Below the pieces are notes generated by a model. The model did not search any database. It was not told the origin of the DNA and saw only the letters and a list, made by a program, of their open reading frames with translations. This document shows, one piece after another, positions 34,703-44,369 of a stretch of DNA of 64,000 nucleotides (position 1 is its first letter; the number at the start of each line of letters is the position of its first letter). The translations under genes and the position numbers were made by a program. The DNA is from Macrocystis pyrifera (Eukaryota > Sar > Phaeophyceae > Laminariales > Laminariaceae): NCBI GenBank assembly GCA_031763025.1, contig JASSKH010000041.1:372001-436000 (forward strand). The letters run 5' to 3'.

Positions 34703-35920
34703 GCCTGCGGGCTTCACACTCGCTCTTCGCCGACCCCTGCTGTCAGTTTGAGTGGGCTGGTGTCTCGCAGTGAAAGTGCCGTCTTGGGTGGGTTACCTTT
34801 CGCCTCTTCGGATATTTGCGATTTTCGCACACACGGGCCACGTATGAAGATTGACGACCTCTCTGCTCCTTCGGGGAGATTCGTCGCTCGTGCATCTGCT
34901 TCCGTCGCCACTGTCGACCGCCGTCCTGGCCTGGGAGCTTTTTCACCCCCCGCCAACGCCGCTTTCGCTTCGGTTTTTGTCGTTCCCTCCGGGGGCGACC
35001 AGGGCTCTGCAGAAGCCCCCGCTGCCGCGATGATTGTCGCTCAGCGCGCTCCTCCCCCGACGAGCACTTTACAGGTCGAAGATTCCGTCGTGAGCGCTGC
35101 CCCGGCCGCGTCTTCTCTCTCAGGCCAGGGCTCTGCAGAAGCACCCGCTGCAGCGACGATTGTCGCCCAGCGCGCTCCTCCCACGACGAGCATTTTACAG
35201 GGGAAACATTCCGCTGTAATCACTGATCCGGCCACGTCTGCCCCATCGCCGCCTGGCAACCCGGTGCCTCTGAACGTTTTGCCGTCTTCAGGCCGCATCT
35301 CAACTCGGACGCGCCGACGAACAGCCGCCGCCGCTGGCACCGTGCCGCCTGCTGTTAATTATGGCTTCGGGCCCGGCGGGGTCCCTAGACCATCAGCCCG
35401 GCGTGCTATCACCCGGCCGGGAGCCCCACGGCCGCGACCGCCCGCACTCGTCGCTTTGGCCCCGACTCCTGCCGCCTCGTCCGTCCCGACGGTACCCATC
35501 CCGTCCGGCCGCGACCGCACCGAGCCCGTGGGAACTCCTCTTTTACGGCTTCCGCCGCCAACTGACGCACCTCCCGTCACCTCGACCGACTTGGACGCCC
35601 TCGGCGCAGCTGCCAAATTTCAGTTCGGTGATTCCGCAGCGTGCTATTTGCACGCCGACTGGGCTCGGGAACAACAGGCTGAGCCCGCGTGCAACGCCGC
35701 CATGCACTACATAGCCCTTGGCCGGCCGGAAATTTTGCCAGACGACTTTTTGTCGGGTTTCCCTTCCAACCAGCGCCCTCCCTTTTCGGAGGTTCAGGAG
35801 CTGGCCAACCAAGGCCGCTTGCACACCACCGACACGGGCATCGTTCTACTTGTCCGACAGCCGCCCCCCCCCTTGCGTCGGACACGCAACGCCCGGTCGG
35901 TCGTACGGCCTGTTTATTGA
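34703..35920 (+). pseudogene. RNase H-integrase linker of the old Ty3 element
   Basis: One long frame (34748-35920) is rich in Ala, Pro and Ser and contains a tandem duplication of about 40 residues around GSAEAPAAA-IVAQRAPP (35000-35200). The end of the linker, EVQELANQGRLHTTDTGIVLLV, matches VELKRLVSQGELMELP of the young element. No known domain. Confidence 0.65.
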
Positions 35921-36640
35921 ACGACGAGCCTATTCGCATTTATGTGCCGCTGCTCATGCGCCCCTGGGTCATGCAGGCTTACCATCCCACAGCTTCCTGC
36001 CGCCTAGGAACCGCGCGCACCTTCCGTATGCTCGAACGTTTCTGCTGCTGAATCAGTATGAACATCTGCACTCGGGGGTGGTTACGCAACTGCTTGAAGT
36101 GTCAAGCACGGAAAACATCGCGGCAGACGGTCCGGTGGCCCACCATCACGTTGCCCTTGCCAGAAGGACCCGGCGCATCGCCGTCAGCATCGACTATTTC
36201 GGCCTCTCCCGGTGACGCCTCAAGGTAATACCTACATCTTGCTTTTCACTGATCGTTTCAGCCGCCGAGCCGACATGTACGCCGTCACAGCGGCAGAGTT
36301 CACCGCTGAGGGCACGGCTAACATTCTCATCAACCCGGTATATGCCTCTTTGGGGGTGCCCGCGCAGCATCCTCTCGGACAACGGCCTCTAGTTCTGCTC
36401 CAAGCTTTCGCACACCGTATATCAGCTTCTCGGGGTTCGAAAAAGTGCCACCAGCTCCTACCACCCAAACGGCAACAGCGGGGTGGAACGTGTAAACCAC
36501 ACGATGGCCCAGATGTTGGCAATGGTCGTCAACGAGCTCCAAAACAACTGGGATGAACAGCTCCCTCACGTCGAATTTGCGTACAACAATTCCGTCAGTG
36601 CCGCCACGGGTCTGGCTCCCAACGAGGTACATATGGGTCG
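35905..36640 (+). pseudogene. Integrase of the old Ty3 element, fragmented
   Basis: The zinc-binding part starts with NDEPIRIYVPLLMRPWVM (35905 on), continuing across frames. The catalytic core is visible as FTDRFSRRADMYAVTA in 36212-36556 (the D of the core), then, after a shift at about 36470, VERVNHTMAQMLAMVVNEL with the E, and the standard GLAPNEVHMGRLPRLP. At least three frame changes interrupt it. Confidence 0.8.
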
Positions 36641-37674
36641 GCTGCCACGCCTCCCTCTCACGATTTTCGAGCGTGCTGGAGTCGCCGGCCACCAGAGCTT
36701 GACCCGCGACCACCTCGCCTACTGCGACTTGGCGACGGACCGCCAGCAGGGCGCGTACGACATCGTTCGAGAACACCACGCCCTCACTGTCGCTCGCGTG
36801 AACCACCGCAACTCCGCCCTCTCCGACGCTCTGCATCCGGTCCCCAAATTTGACGTTGGCAGTTGGGTGCGGGTGTACAATACGGCGGCCACCATCCGCC
36901 AGGGCGAACGAGACACGGACGCCAAGGCCCTCAAGGCCAAAGTCTCATTCAACTGGACGGGCCCCTACAGTGTTCTCGCAGTTGGCCCCTGCTCCTCAGC
37001 GGACACCCCGGATGGATCTCCTGTATTTGGATCTTCCTTCCGATATGCCCGGCGCTGAGGCTCGCCGGCGCGTATCTGTTCAACGCTGCAAGCCCTGTGC
37101 CAACCCCCACGACCGTGGCGACATGCTGAAGTATTTGCCGGTGGGGTTGACGCAATACGTGTTCAACAATTTCTCCAAGAAATCACCTCCGTACCACGTC
37201 ACCGAGGACGACGTTTCGACCCCTCTTGAACGACTCGAAGTGGAAAATATTACTGGACATCAATCGGTTAGAGGTCGAGGTGGCGTCATCGCGGTGATGT
37301 ACGAGACGCACTGGACAGGACTATCTCGGCCATCCTGGGAACGGGAAATGGACCTTCAGCTTTCTCGCCACGCAATTTTGCGCTACTGGGCCGGCACCCC
37401 GAACCAACACCGCCAAACCAACCGCCTGTACCACCGAATGAGAATTGGCGCGGCACAACGGGAGCTTTCTCGGAGTAACGGCGAGCGGTTTCTGGCACCC
37501 GGCTATGGTTGCGTATCGCACGCCGATTGGCTCCGCCGATGCAGAGAAACTGTACTTCCCAACGGGGCCCACTTTTGGTACAAGGGCGACGACGGTCTGT
37601 GGTGGCTCGGGAAAATCAGCGCAACTACACCAACGGATGGAGTATATTTGGTTCGATTTTCGGACGACCCGTGA
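36483..37674 (+). pseudogene. Integrase C-terminus, chromodomain and Tudor-like tail, old element
   Basis: Two frames (36483-37058 and 36850-37674) overlap around a break near 36980. The first carries FDVGSWVRVYNT and FNWTGPYSVL. The second has the chromodomain VMYETHWTGLSRPSWERE (about 37290-37345) and LRYWAGTPNQ, then an extension ending FWYKGDDGLWWLGKIS and YLVRFSDDP. The extension aligns by position with that of the young element and looks like a Tudor/Agenet-type beta barrel from its aromatic spacing. Confidence 0.8.
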
Positions 37675-38399
37675 CTGATCAAGCTTCCTCTATTCTCCGG
37701 CGCGCTACACGACTTCGACGAGAGCTGTACGAGATTCTTGGTGTCCTCAAATTCACTTGGCTAGCGCGTTTGCACGGGGGGGGGTCCAGCGTAACGTAGA
37801 TGAATCTCGAGGCGCCGCCGTGGATAGCTAATTTTCGCTTCTTGACTGCACTCGACATTAATTTATTTTTTGTCGTCTTCCTGGACTTTGGGGGGCGATT
37901 TTTTGTCTGCCCGATATGTTTCTGGTGTGTTTTCCTTTTTTTTTTTGGGCTGGGTTGGGCATGTGTTTTTGCGTATTTTGTCCTGCCTACCCCCCCCGCT
38001 CAGTGTCGGGACTGGTCTGGGCGCTCGGCCGCTCAATTGCGACCCAGGACGCGCTTTCAGAGTTGTGGACTGGGTTAAGGTGGTTCTTGCCGTCTTCCGT
38101 GTTATTTTTCTTTTCGTTCCCGTACTCACTTTTCGCTTTTCCATGAATCTTCCTCGCCTCCCCCCCCCGTGCGGGCGGCATGGCGATGGCTTTCATCGAC
38201 GATTTCTTCCTGCCCCTTAAGGTTAGGTCTTCTCTTGATTTTTTTAACGTACTTTGCCGGCTTCGTTGCCTCGCCGTTCAGAGGTGTGTGGGAGTGGATT
38301 TTGAGGAGCCGCATCTTCGACTCATGTTCTAGTTCGTGGAATCGGGGTTTCCACGAATTTCTCATAATTCTGCATATACGGCTCATCAGAGTGGGCTAG
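37675..38399 (+). other. 3' untranslated part of the old Ty3 element
   Basis: T-rich with C and G runs and no coding signal. It ends in CATCAGAGTGGGCTAG just before the 3' terminal repeat; GTGGGCTA matches ATGGGCTA at the same place in the young element and is probably the polypurine-tract region. Confidence 0.6.
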
Positions 38400-38560
38400 T
38401 GTTAAGATATTTCTCTGTAGGAGGTTGAAAGCCCGGTAAATACCTGGGTTCAGGCACTGGGAACGTATTTGTAGTACTTGGAAGGTGTGTCTTAGATGGA
38501 AAACCAGGGTTTCCCAGAGACGCACGAGCTTGGTCTCAGTCTCCGCGTGCACGAAAGGAA
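38400..38560 (+). repeat. 3' terminal repeat of the old Ty3 element
   Basis: Begins TGTTAAGATATTTCTCTG and matches 29296-29455 through GCACGAAAGGAA; the sequence then goes on with ATAAAACTGCTCTTC, which could be the rest of the LTR or flanking DNA. Confidence 0.75.
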
Positions 38561-39015
38561 TAAAACTGCTCTTCTTCTATCGCTAAGCAAGCAACACACG
38601 TGAGTACCAACGATTACCGACTTCAAAGGCAGACCTGTCCAGGGATACGAAGTGTCCCGCAACCTTGATCATAACATATCGATCTGGGCAAGTTAGAGTG
38701 ATACATACGTGCTTGGTAAAACCTAACACTGTGTTACAGTGTTAGTTCAAGAACTGATCACGGCATAACATGATGTTACTGCACCAGAGCTGGACGAGGT
38801 CGAGCAGCAACATAACGTTAAGGCGTGTGCACGTCGGTGTGTTTCCAGTTAGCACTGTGTTACCGCGTTACCGTGATCGCTCCTCCAGTGTTAACACGAT
38901 GTTAGTACGTTACCACGTTCCTGTGTTAGGCCCCATAACGTAGATAAGTGTTATCCGAGTGTTACATTATCCGAGGTGTGAAAAAGTCCACCACAACCCA
39001 CCTACGCCCGGTGAT
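38561..39015. repeat. TAACA/TGTTA-rich island 4 and spacer
   Basis: From about 38700: CTAACACTGTGTTACAGTG, TAACATGATGTTACTG, AGCACTGTGTTACCG and AACACGATGTTAGTACG. It is the partner of the island at 28990-29295 on the other side of the old Ty3 element. No gene. Confidence 0.65.
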
Positions 39016-39120
39016 TTTCCATTTTTCTTTCAATACATGCATACATATTCCATACACATGCAACAAACAAATAATGAAGCCATTTTTCTTTCAATGCATA
39101 TACATGCAACAAACAAATAA
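39016..39120. repeat. Short direct duplication
   Basis: Two diverged copies of a unit of about 45-60 bp that starts CCATTTTTCTTTCAATRCAT and ends ACATGCAACAAACAAATAA. A shorter gap separates their inner parts in the second copy. Confidence 0.75.
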
Positions 39121-39270
39121 AGACGGAGGAAGTAGGTTGCAGAAGGGAGTCGTTCTTGAATACCTGGAAATATACGTACGTCGTACGAGGCTCTTCGTGT
39201 TTCCAGGGTTTTTCTTCCGTCGGAGTGCATAAATATTTATGAGAGGTTATTTTATTGTTATGCTTGCCTT

Positions 39271-39605
39271 TGTTAAGGTCTTAGTCCATTGGGCTAAAGG
39301 TAAAAGGTTAACCAATCGCCCACCCAATCTAAGCCTCATAACACTCTCTCCCCCTGGAACGGACCGGACGTACGGGTCGACACGTGGCACCAACACGCGG
39401 TTCCAATTTCTGGGGATCCAGAAGTATTTTTTCAGGTTCTTGACATGAGGAAATCCACTTTTCTGCGATTTCATGGTGGACGTGAGATTCGAACTCACGA
39501 CTGACGACCCATGTTCTGCCATCGTCGCCATTTGTTAAGGTCTTAGTCCGTTGGGCTAAAGGTAAAAGGTTAACCAATCGCCTACCCAATCTAAGCCTCA
39601 TAACA
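39271..39605 (-). mobile_element. TRIM (miniature LTR retrotransposon), copy 1
   Basis: Two 73-bp direct terminal repeats (39271-39343, 39533-39605) run TG...CA with inner TGTTA/TAACA symmetry; the element is 335 bp and is flanked by CCTT on both sides (39267-39270, 39606-39609). On the minus strand, a primer site TGGCGACGATGGCAG begins two bases inside the first LTR, and a purine tract, GGGGGAGAGAG, abuts the second. These are all the parts needed for LTR-type reverse transcription with no coding capacity. About 60 bp inside is a perfect tRNA T-arm (CGTGAG-TTCGAAT-CTCACG) followed by TCCACCA, and the LTR end holds a weaker A-box-like TTAGCCCAACGG. Confidence 0.9.
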
Positions 39606-39885
39606 CCTTCCGACAAGATGGCGTAGATGCTGTTCCTATCTAAACCGAATATCCTTCCGTAAATCAGTAGTATCCCTCATACGCTTCTCTGCCAGCCGTT
39701 TCCCAATTTCCATTCTCATATCATTTCATTTTAGCTACCAACCAGTATAGTATATCCTATTCCTCATCAACGTTCCATCCCCAGGTCATTAATCGCATTC
39801 CTCCGGCTTCTTCCTCCTTCCCCCTAGCGGCCTGGCGGTCCCTCAGGGCCAGTTTATACCTATGTACTCGGCGCGAAATCGCGAC
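39606..39885. other. Spacer between TRIM and hAT-type element
   Basis: T/C-rich sequence with no gene, repeat or element end that I can recognise. Confidence 0.5.
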
Positions 39886-39893
39886 CTGGGTGG

Positions 39894-40911
39894 TAGAGTT
39901 GCACCCCGTCTGATTGAGAACCGGATACCCGATGGCGGGTACCCGGAACCGTCGGAACCGGAATCGTCCCGGTCCAACTCACGGAACCGCGGGTATTTGC
40001 ACCCCGGGTACCCGGGCACCCGGGTACCCGGGTACCCGTCAGTTGCGGTATACGGAGCCCTCAAGACTGGGGTATGGGTTGATTTGTTATATATACACTG
40101 CTGTGCCCATAGACTCTCGTCTCTCGCCTGTCTGTCGCGGAGGGATTTGTCGCTCTACTGTAGTTAACTAAGTTGATTTCAGCTACGCTCGCGAGGTACG
40201 GCGGGGTACGGTTGCCTCTCTAGGAAGCGGAGCAACCCTAGCTGCACGATCAAGCCGACTGCCAGCGCGCGCGCCGCGCTGGTTTTGACGATTAGATCAC
40301 ATGGACGTGCGTTGCAACCTCGTGAAACATGACACCAGGCGATATAGGACCCACCGCATTTTTTTTGCGCGCTCGCGTGAACCTTCCGCGAAACGAGTAA
40401 CATAAAAAAAACAGTCAATAATATCGACACTCCTTTATTATTTTTCTTCTTTTCTGAATGTGGGTTGTTGTCACATGGTTTAATTGATGCAAGCTAATAA
40501 GCTAATATAATCGAAGGATTTCCCAATGACTTGACCAGCGAAACAAGGGTGGAAGGAAAATGGCACCGATGATTGATCGCTTATGTTTCAGCTCCCCTCT
40601 CCCCACCTCTCCACTCGATCCCACACAGAATATCCCACGTGCCGTCTGCCATATTTTTTCAGCATGGTTCATCGAGAGAGACGAAATGAAGTCTTGCCCT
40701 CCCACAGCCTTATCACGCTGCTGCTCACAGGCTAAAGGGGGGGTAAGTAGTGTAGGGTAACGGGTACTCGGGTACCGGTGTCCCGCTCAAAACCTAAAAT
40801 GGGGGCAGAATAGTGTCTGGTAACCCGGGTACCCGGTTCCGGTTCCGTCTAGAACGCCTCCCACCCGGTCGGGTACCCGGTTCCAATTTTTGAGGCCGGG
40901 ATGCAACTCTA
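39894..40911. mobile_element. Non-autonomous hAT-type DNA transposon, 1,018 bp
   Basis: The ends are TAGAGTTGCACCCCG and, on the other strand, TAGAGTTGCATCCCG. They match the hAT end rule (Y-A-R-N-G first). The element is flanked by a perfect 8-bp target duplication, CTGGGTGG (39886-39893 and 40912-40919), the length made by hAT transposases. Sub-terminal regions at both ends are packed with GGGTACCC/ACCGG words, which may be transposase-binding repeats. The interior (40080-40740) has no long open frame with a transposase motif, so it would need a transposase in trans. Confidence 0.9.
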
Positions 40912-40919
40912 CTGGGTGG

Positions 40920-41186
40920 TCACCGCCGAGATGATCTGGAAGAGGCGTTCTTTGCATAATCAATAATAGTAAGCGTCCACCAGTAGAAATATCATTCGCC
41001 CACCGACGTAGAGAGAACTACAACTTGAGAATTAGCCGCTCGCCCGCAATACGAGAAAGCAACACCACCAGACAATTGTAATGCCGATAAAGTAGGAGTC
41101 AACTCCCTGGAAAATAATGCAGGGTCAACAGGAGGAGAATATAACTATTATCTTAACGCGTATATATATTCTGTATCATATACTCA
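40920..41186. other. Spacer without a gene
   Basis: Nothing coding or repeated is visible apart from a short TATA-rich run just before the tandem duplication. Confidence 0.5.
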
Positions 41187-41830
41187 TACTCATATGTACT
41201 ACGTGTCATACCAGCATAACTGCGGGCACCAAATATCAATCAGGCTAATCTATGGTCATTTAGTCCGTGCAGAACAGTTTGTTCAACCGGTCTTCGGCTA
41301 ACAACTTCACCAATACGACGAATTGCAACATGCCACCACCACTCACAGTCGTCGTGATCACCGGGACCGAAAGCGAATAAAGCTGTTTTGGCAGGTTTTG
41401 TTGTTCACCCAACTCTGAAATCAAGTAAGTTATAATCCGCCAAGGACCAAAATGAGTGAAAAGTAAAAATTACTATTACTAATACTAGTAAACCATGAAT
41501 CTACGAAATACTCATATCTACTACGTGTCATACCAGCATAACTGCGGGCACCAAATATCAATCAGGCTAATCTATGGTCATTTAGTCCGTGCAGAACAGT
41601 TTGTTCAACCGGTCTTCAGCTAACAACTTCACCAATACGACGAATTGCAACATGCCACCACCACTCACAGTCGTCGTGATCGCCGGGACCAAAAGCGAAT
41701 AAAGCTGTTTTGGCAGGTTTTGTTGTTCACCCAACTCTGAAATCAAGTAAGTTATAATCCGCCAAGGACCAAAATGAGTGAACAGTAAAAATTACTATTA
41801 CTAATACTAGTAAACCATGAATCTACGAAA
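41187..41830. repeat. Tandem duplication, two 322-bp units
   Basis: 41187-41508 is repeated head-to-tail by 41509-41830 with the same length and five substitutions that I count. The unit starts TACTCATAT and ends CATGAATCTACGAAA. There is no open frame across it and no inverted ends, so a segmental duplication by unequal exchange or replication slippage is likelier than a transposon. Confidence 0.95.
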
Positions 41831-44369
41831 TTCCTGACCCCTTGGGGTTGGACCAGAGGGATCGTTTGCCGTCCTTGAGTGTATTGTCATAATATGGCTG
41901 GGTTTTCTAACTTGAACGAATATTTGTAGCGGTCCCAGATCGGATATCATCATAGATATAGGGCTTTCTGTTAACATCTTCGTGCAATTTGTATTTGTTT
42001 TGTTGAGGGAAAAACGGCCCCGTCGGGGAATCGGGGCAGCTGTCCCAATGGGGGAATCGGGGGAGGTGTCCCAATCCGTCCTACAACAAGCGTTGTGAAA
42101 AACAGAAACGTAATCCGGGAGGTATGTCCGCCTGGAGATGAATATTTTTACGGTATTTTCGTGTAACCACCCTCACCCCGAGAAAAGTCATCTTGGTGTT
42201 GAAAAAAAACTTGGATATTTTCGGTGCACGAACCTCGCCGCGGCGAAGCACATCCCCGATGCTAAACGAGCGTACAAGCACCTCGGTCTCAAGGACATGC
42301 TCACATCTCGATCCTTTCTTTCTCCCCTCCTCGATCAACCCGTCGGAAGACGCGCAACAACTCACTCGCTCGATTATGTCCTCCGCGTGTGATATTCTCA
42401 TTATTAGCCATCAAGACAGCCATAGGGGCCTGCGTTCCGTCGAGTGGATCCCCAGCACCTGGGAGTACCCCCTCCAGAAATCCTTCGCGCGCACCATCAC
42501 GCCTGACAAGCCTACGACCGCCCCCCTCACTACCTTCATCGATGATTTTTGGGGACAGGTTTCGCGAGCCCTCGCAGGCGCGGACCACAAGCAGAGAAGT
42601 CTAAAAGTAGTGCAATTTGTATGATATCCTGTAATGTGAAAAATGCCATGTTCTCTCCGAAAATAGCTGGAACGCGCGAAAACTATATTATACCCTGGTA
42701 TTCCGTCGACGTAAACAAATGAAAGCGCGTCACAGAAAATGAAGAATTTTCACCGGAAGATAAAAAATCCGTGAAATTGCTTCCTTTTTCATGGCACTCT
42801 TACCCGTGGCACTTTCGATTGTTTTCAAACCTATTTGGCGCTTTTTTAATATTTCCAGGATCTTCTCCTGAAGATTTCGTTCATCCCAAACTTTTAGCTC
42901 AGGCTGTTTCCCCACTAATAAAAAACCCTATATACGAGTATTACGATACCTGGTACCTACCAGATGTTGTAGTTTCCGATACCTGCTCCAACCGCGATGC
43001 AGAGAAAAAATATAAAATATCATCAAGTACTTTGATCATGAAATTAATCATATTACACCTGCGGTGAGACACTGGCCATTGGCCGGGCCCTTTTTGAGGG
43101 ACGCATGAACAGCTCTTCTTGTACTATTAACCCACTTGACACTTGAATTGCTTCAAGTATATAATATATAGCAGGTACTGGTATATAACATGAACGGGAT
43201 GGGAAAAAACTCGAACACGCATACGTCGTAGCATGTGTACGTACAAAGCATTCAATATGCCTCGTCGTGCTCGCCATACGTGTGTATAATGTAACTTGTC
43301 TGTGTCCATACTCCTGTCCTGTGTTCTCTTTGTCGCAGAGACTCTGAACGAACTACCGTGACTTTGGTGGAATAAGAGAGAGAATACTCATCATAAACCC
43401 CCAAACCTTCCCTAAGAATCGCCAGCCAAAACAATACCGTAGAGGCTGGAGGTCCATCGCCGGAACCTTCGCGAAGGAGGATCAGCACCTACAATTAATT
43501 GTACGTATTTGTACAAGGCGAAGGTCTCAAACCACATCTGTAGCAATCCCTCAAAATAAGCAAACCCGTGCACGTGCAAGGACATACACGCTCTCAACAA
43601 TTGCATCAACTACATGCGATGCACCGACTCCTTCCCGCAAGTGAAGCAACGTCAAAACAACAGGGAGTGTATGTACTCTTCGCACGGGCAAAGCAACTCA
43701 CACAGCGTACATCGGACACAGCACGCAGCTTGCGGTGTGGATCCTCATTCGTGAAATCGGCAACGCTACGTACGTCAACAAAAAGACAGTGCACGCAGTA
43801 GCACTTCACCAAGATCGCGACATCAGGATAATCGACACCCAACAAAAAATCCAGCAAGCCTGGAACCCTTAAAAAGAGAAAGTATTTCCAACACAAAAAC
43901 CTAATACTCTGGCGTTACTTGACTCGTTACGCTATTTCGCGCAGCAAGTGGAAGGCTTGTGTCACTGTATACGGTATACAAAAAAAATACTACGATATGA
44001 ACACCAAGAGGGTAACAACTACGCAACACGTAAACGATGGAGTGTGACACTGAAACATCACTCGATACGCAAATCTCCACGGAGATGAATTACGTTGCTG
44101 GCGTAGGGACACGTAGAGACACTCTTCAAAAAGGGGACAAATCAACAAGTCAACACGGTCGGCGTGATATCTGGATCGCGTCAAGCTCGTGACAACCACA
44201 CGCGCTGGAAGAAGGAACTTCGAGTGAATAGGCGAAGAAGCAAAACGCCGTAGTCATCAACCCCAAGGGGTACAAGGTCATACTAGCCTCAGACCTGAAC
44301 TTTATTCTGTTTTTCGCCACGAAAGCATTTCGCGTGTCCGAACTACCGTGTCAAACCTAGCAGCTCAGC
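41831..44369. other. Spacer downstream of the SMT gene
   Basis: A plus-strand frame of 143 codons (42193-42624) has no motif I know, and the other frames are short. A 26-bp repeated stretch CCCGTCGGGGAATCGGGG / CCCAATGGGGGAATCGGGG occurs near 42020-42065. A TACCTGGTA word lies at 42948. I see no supported gene; 3' UTR sequence of the minus-strand SMT gene may occupy the last few hundred bases. Confidence 0.4.

Larger units (their letters stand above)
29296..38560 (+). mobile_element. Old, decayed Ty3/gypsy LTR retrotransposon
   Basis: Terminal direct repeats of about 160 bp (29296-29455 and 38400-38559) both start TGTTA-GATA and share GTAGGAGGTTGAAAGCCC and CAGAGACGCACGAGCTTGG, but differ at many sites and by small indels, so the copy is much older than the one at 13.45 kb. 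A primer-site sequence TGGCAGCGACGGGGACTG starts at 29456. Coding order is gag, protease, RT, RNase H, integrase, chromodomain, all recognisable but split by at least six frame breaks. The 3' terminal repeat continues into ATAAAACTGCTC, which the 5' one lacks, so the true LTR end is not settled, and I found no target duplication. Confidence 0.88.

Noticed and set aside
39460..39500. Functional tRNA gene on the minus strand ending in CCA
   Set aside because: T-arm and CCA are present, but no matching 5' acceptor strand exists and the whole lies inside two LTR-flanked copies.
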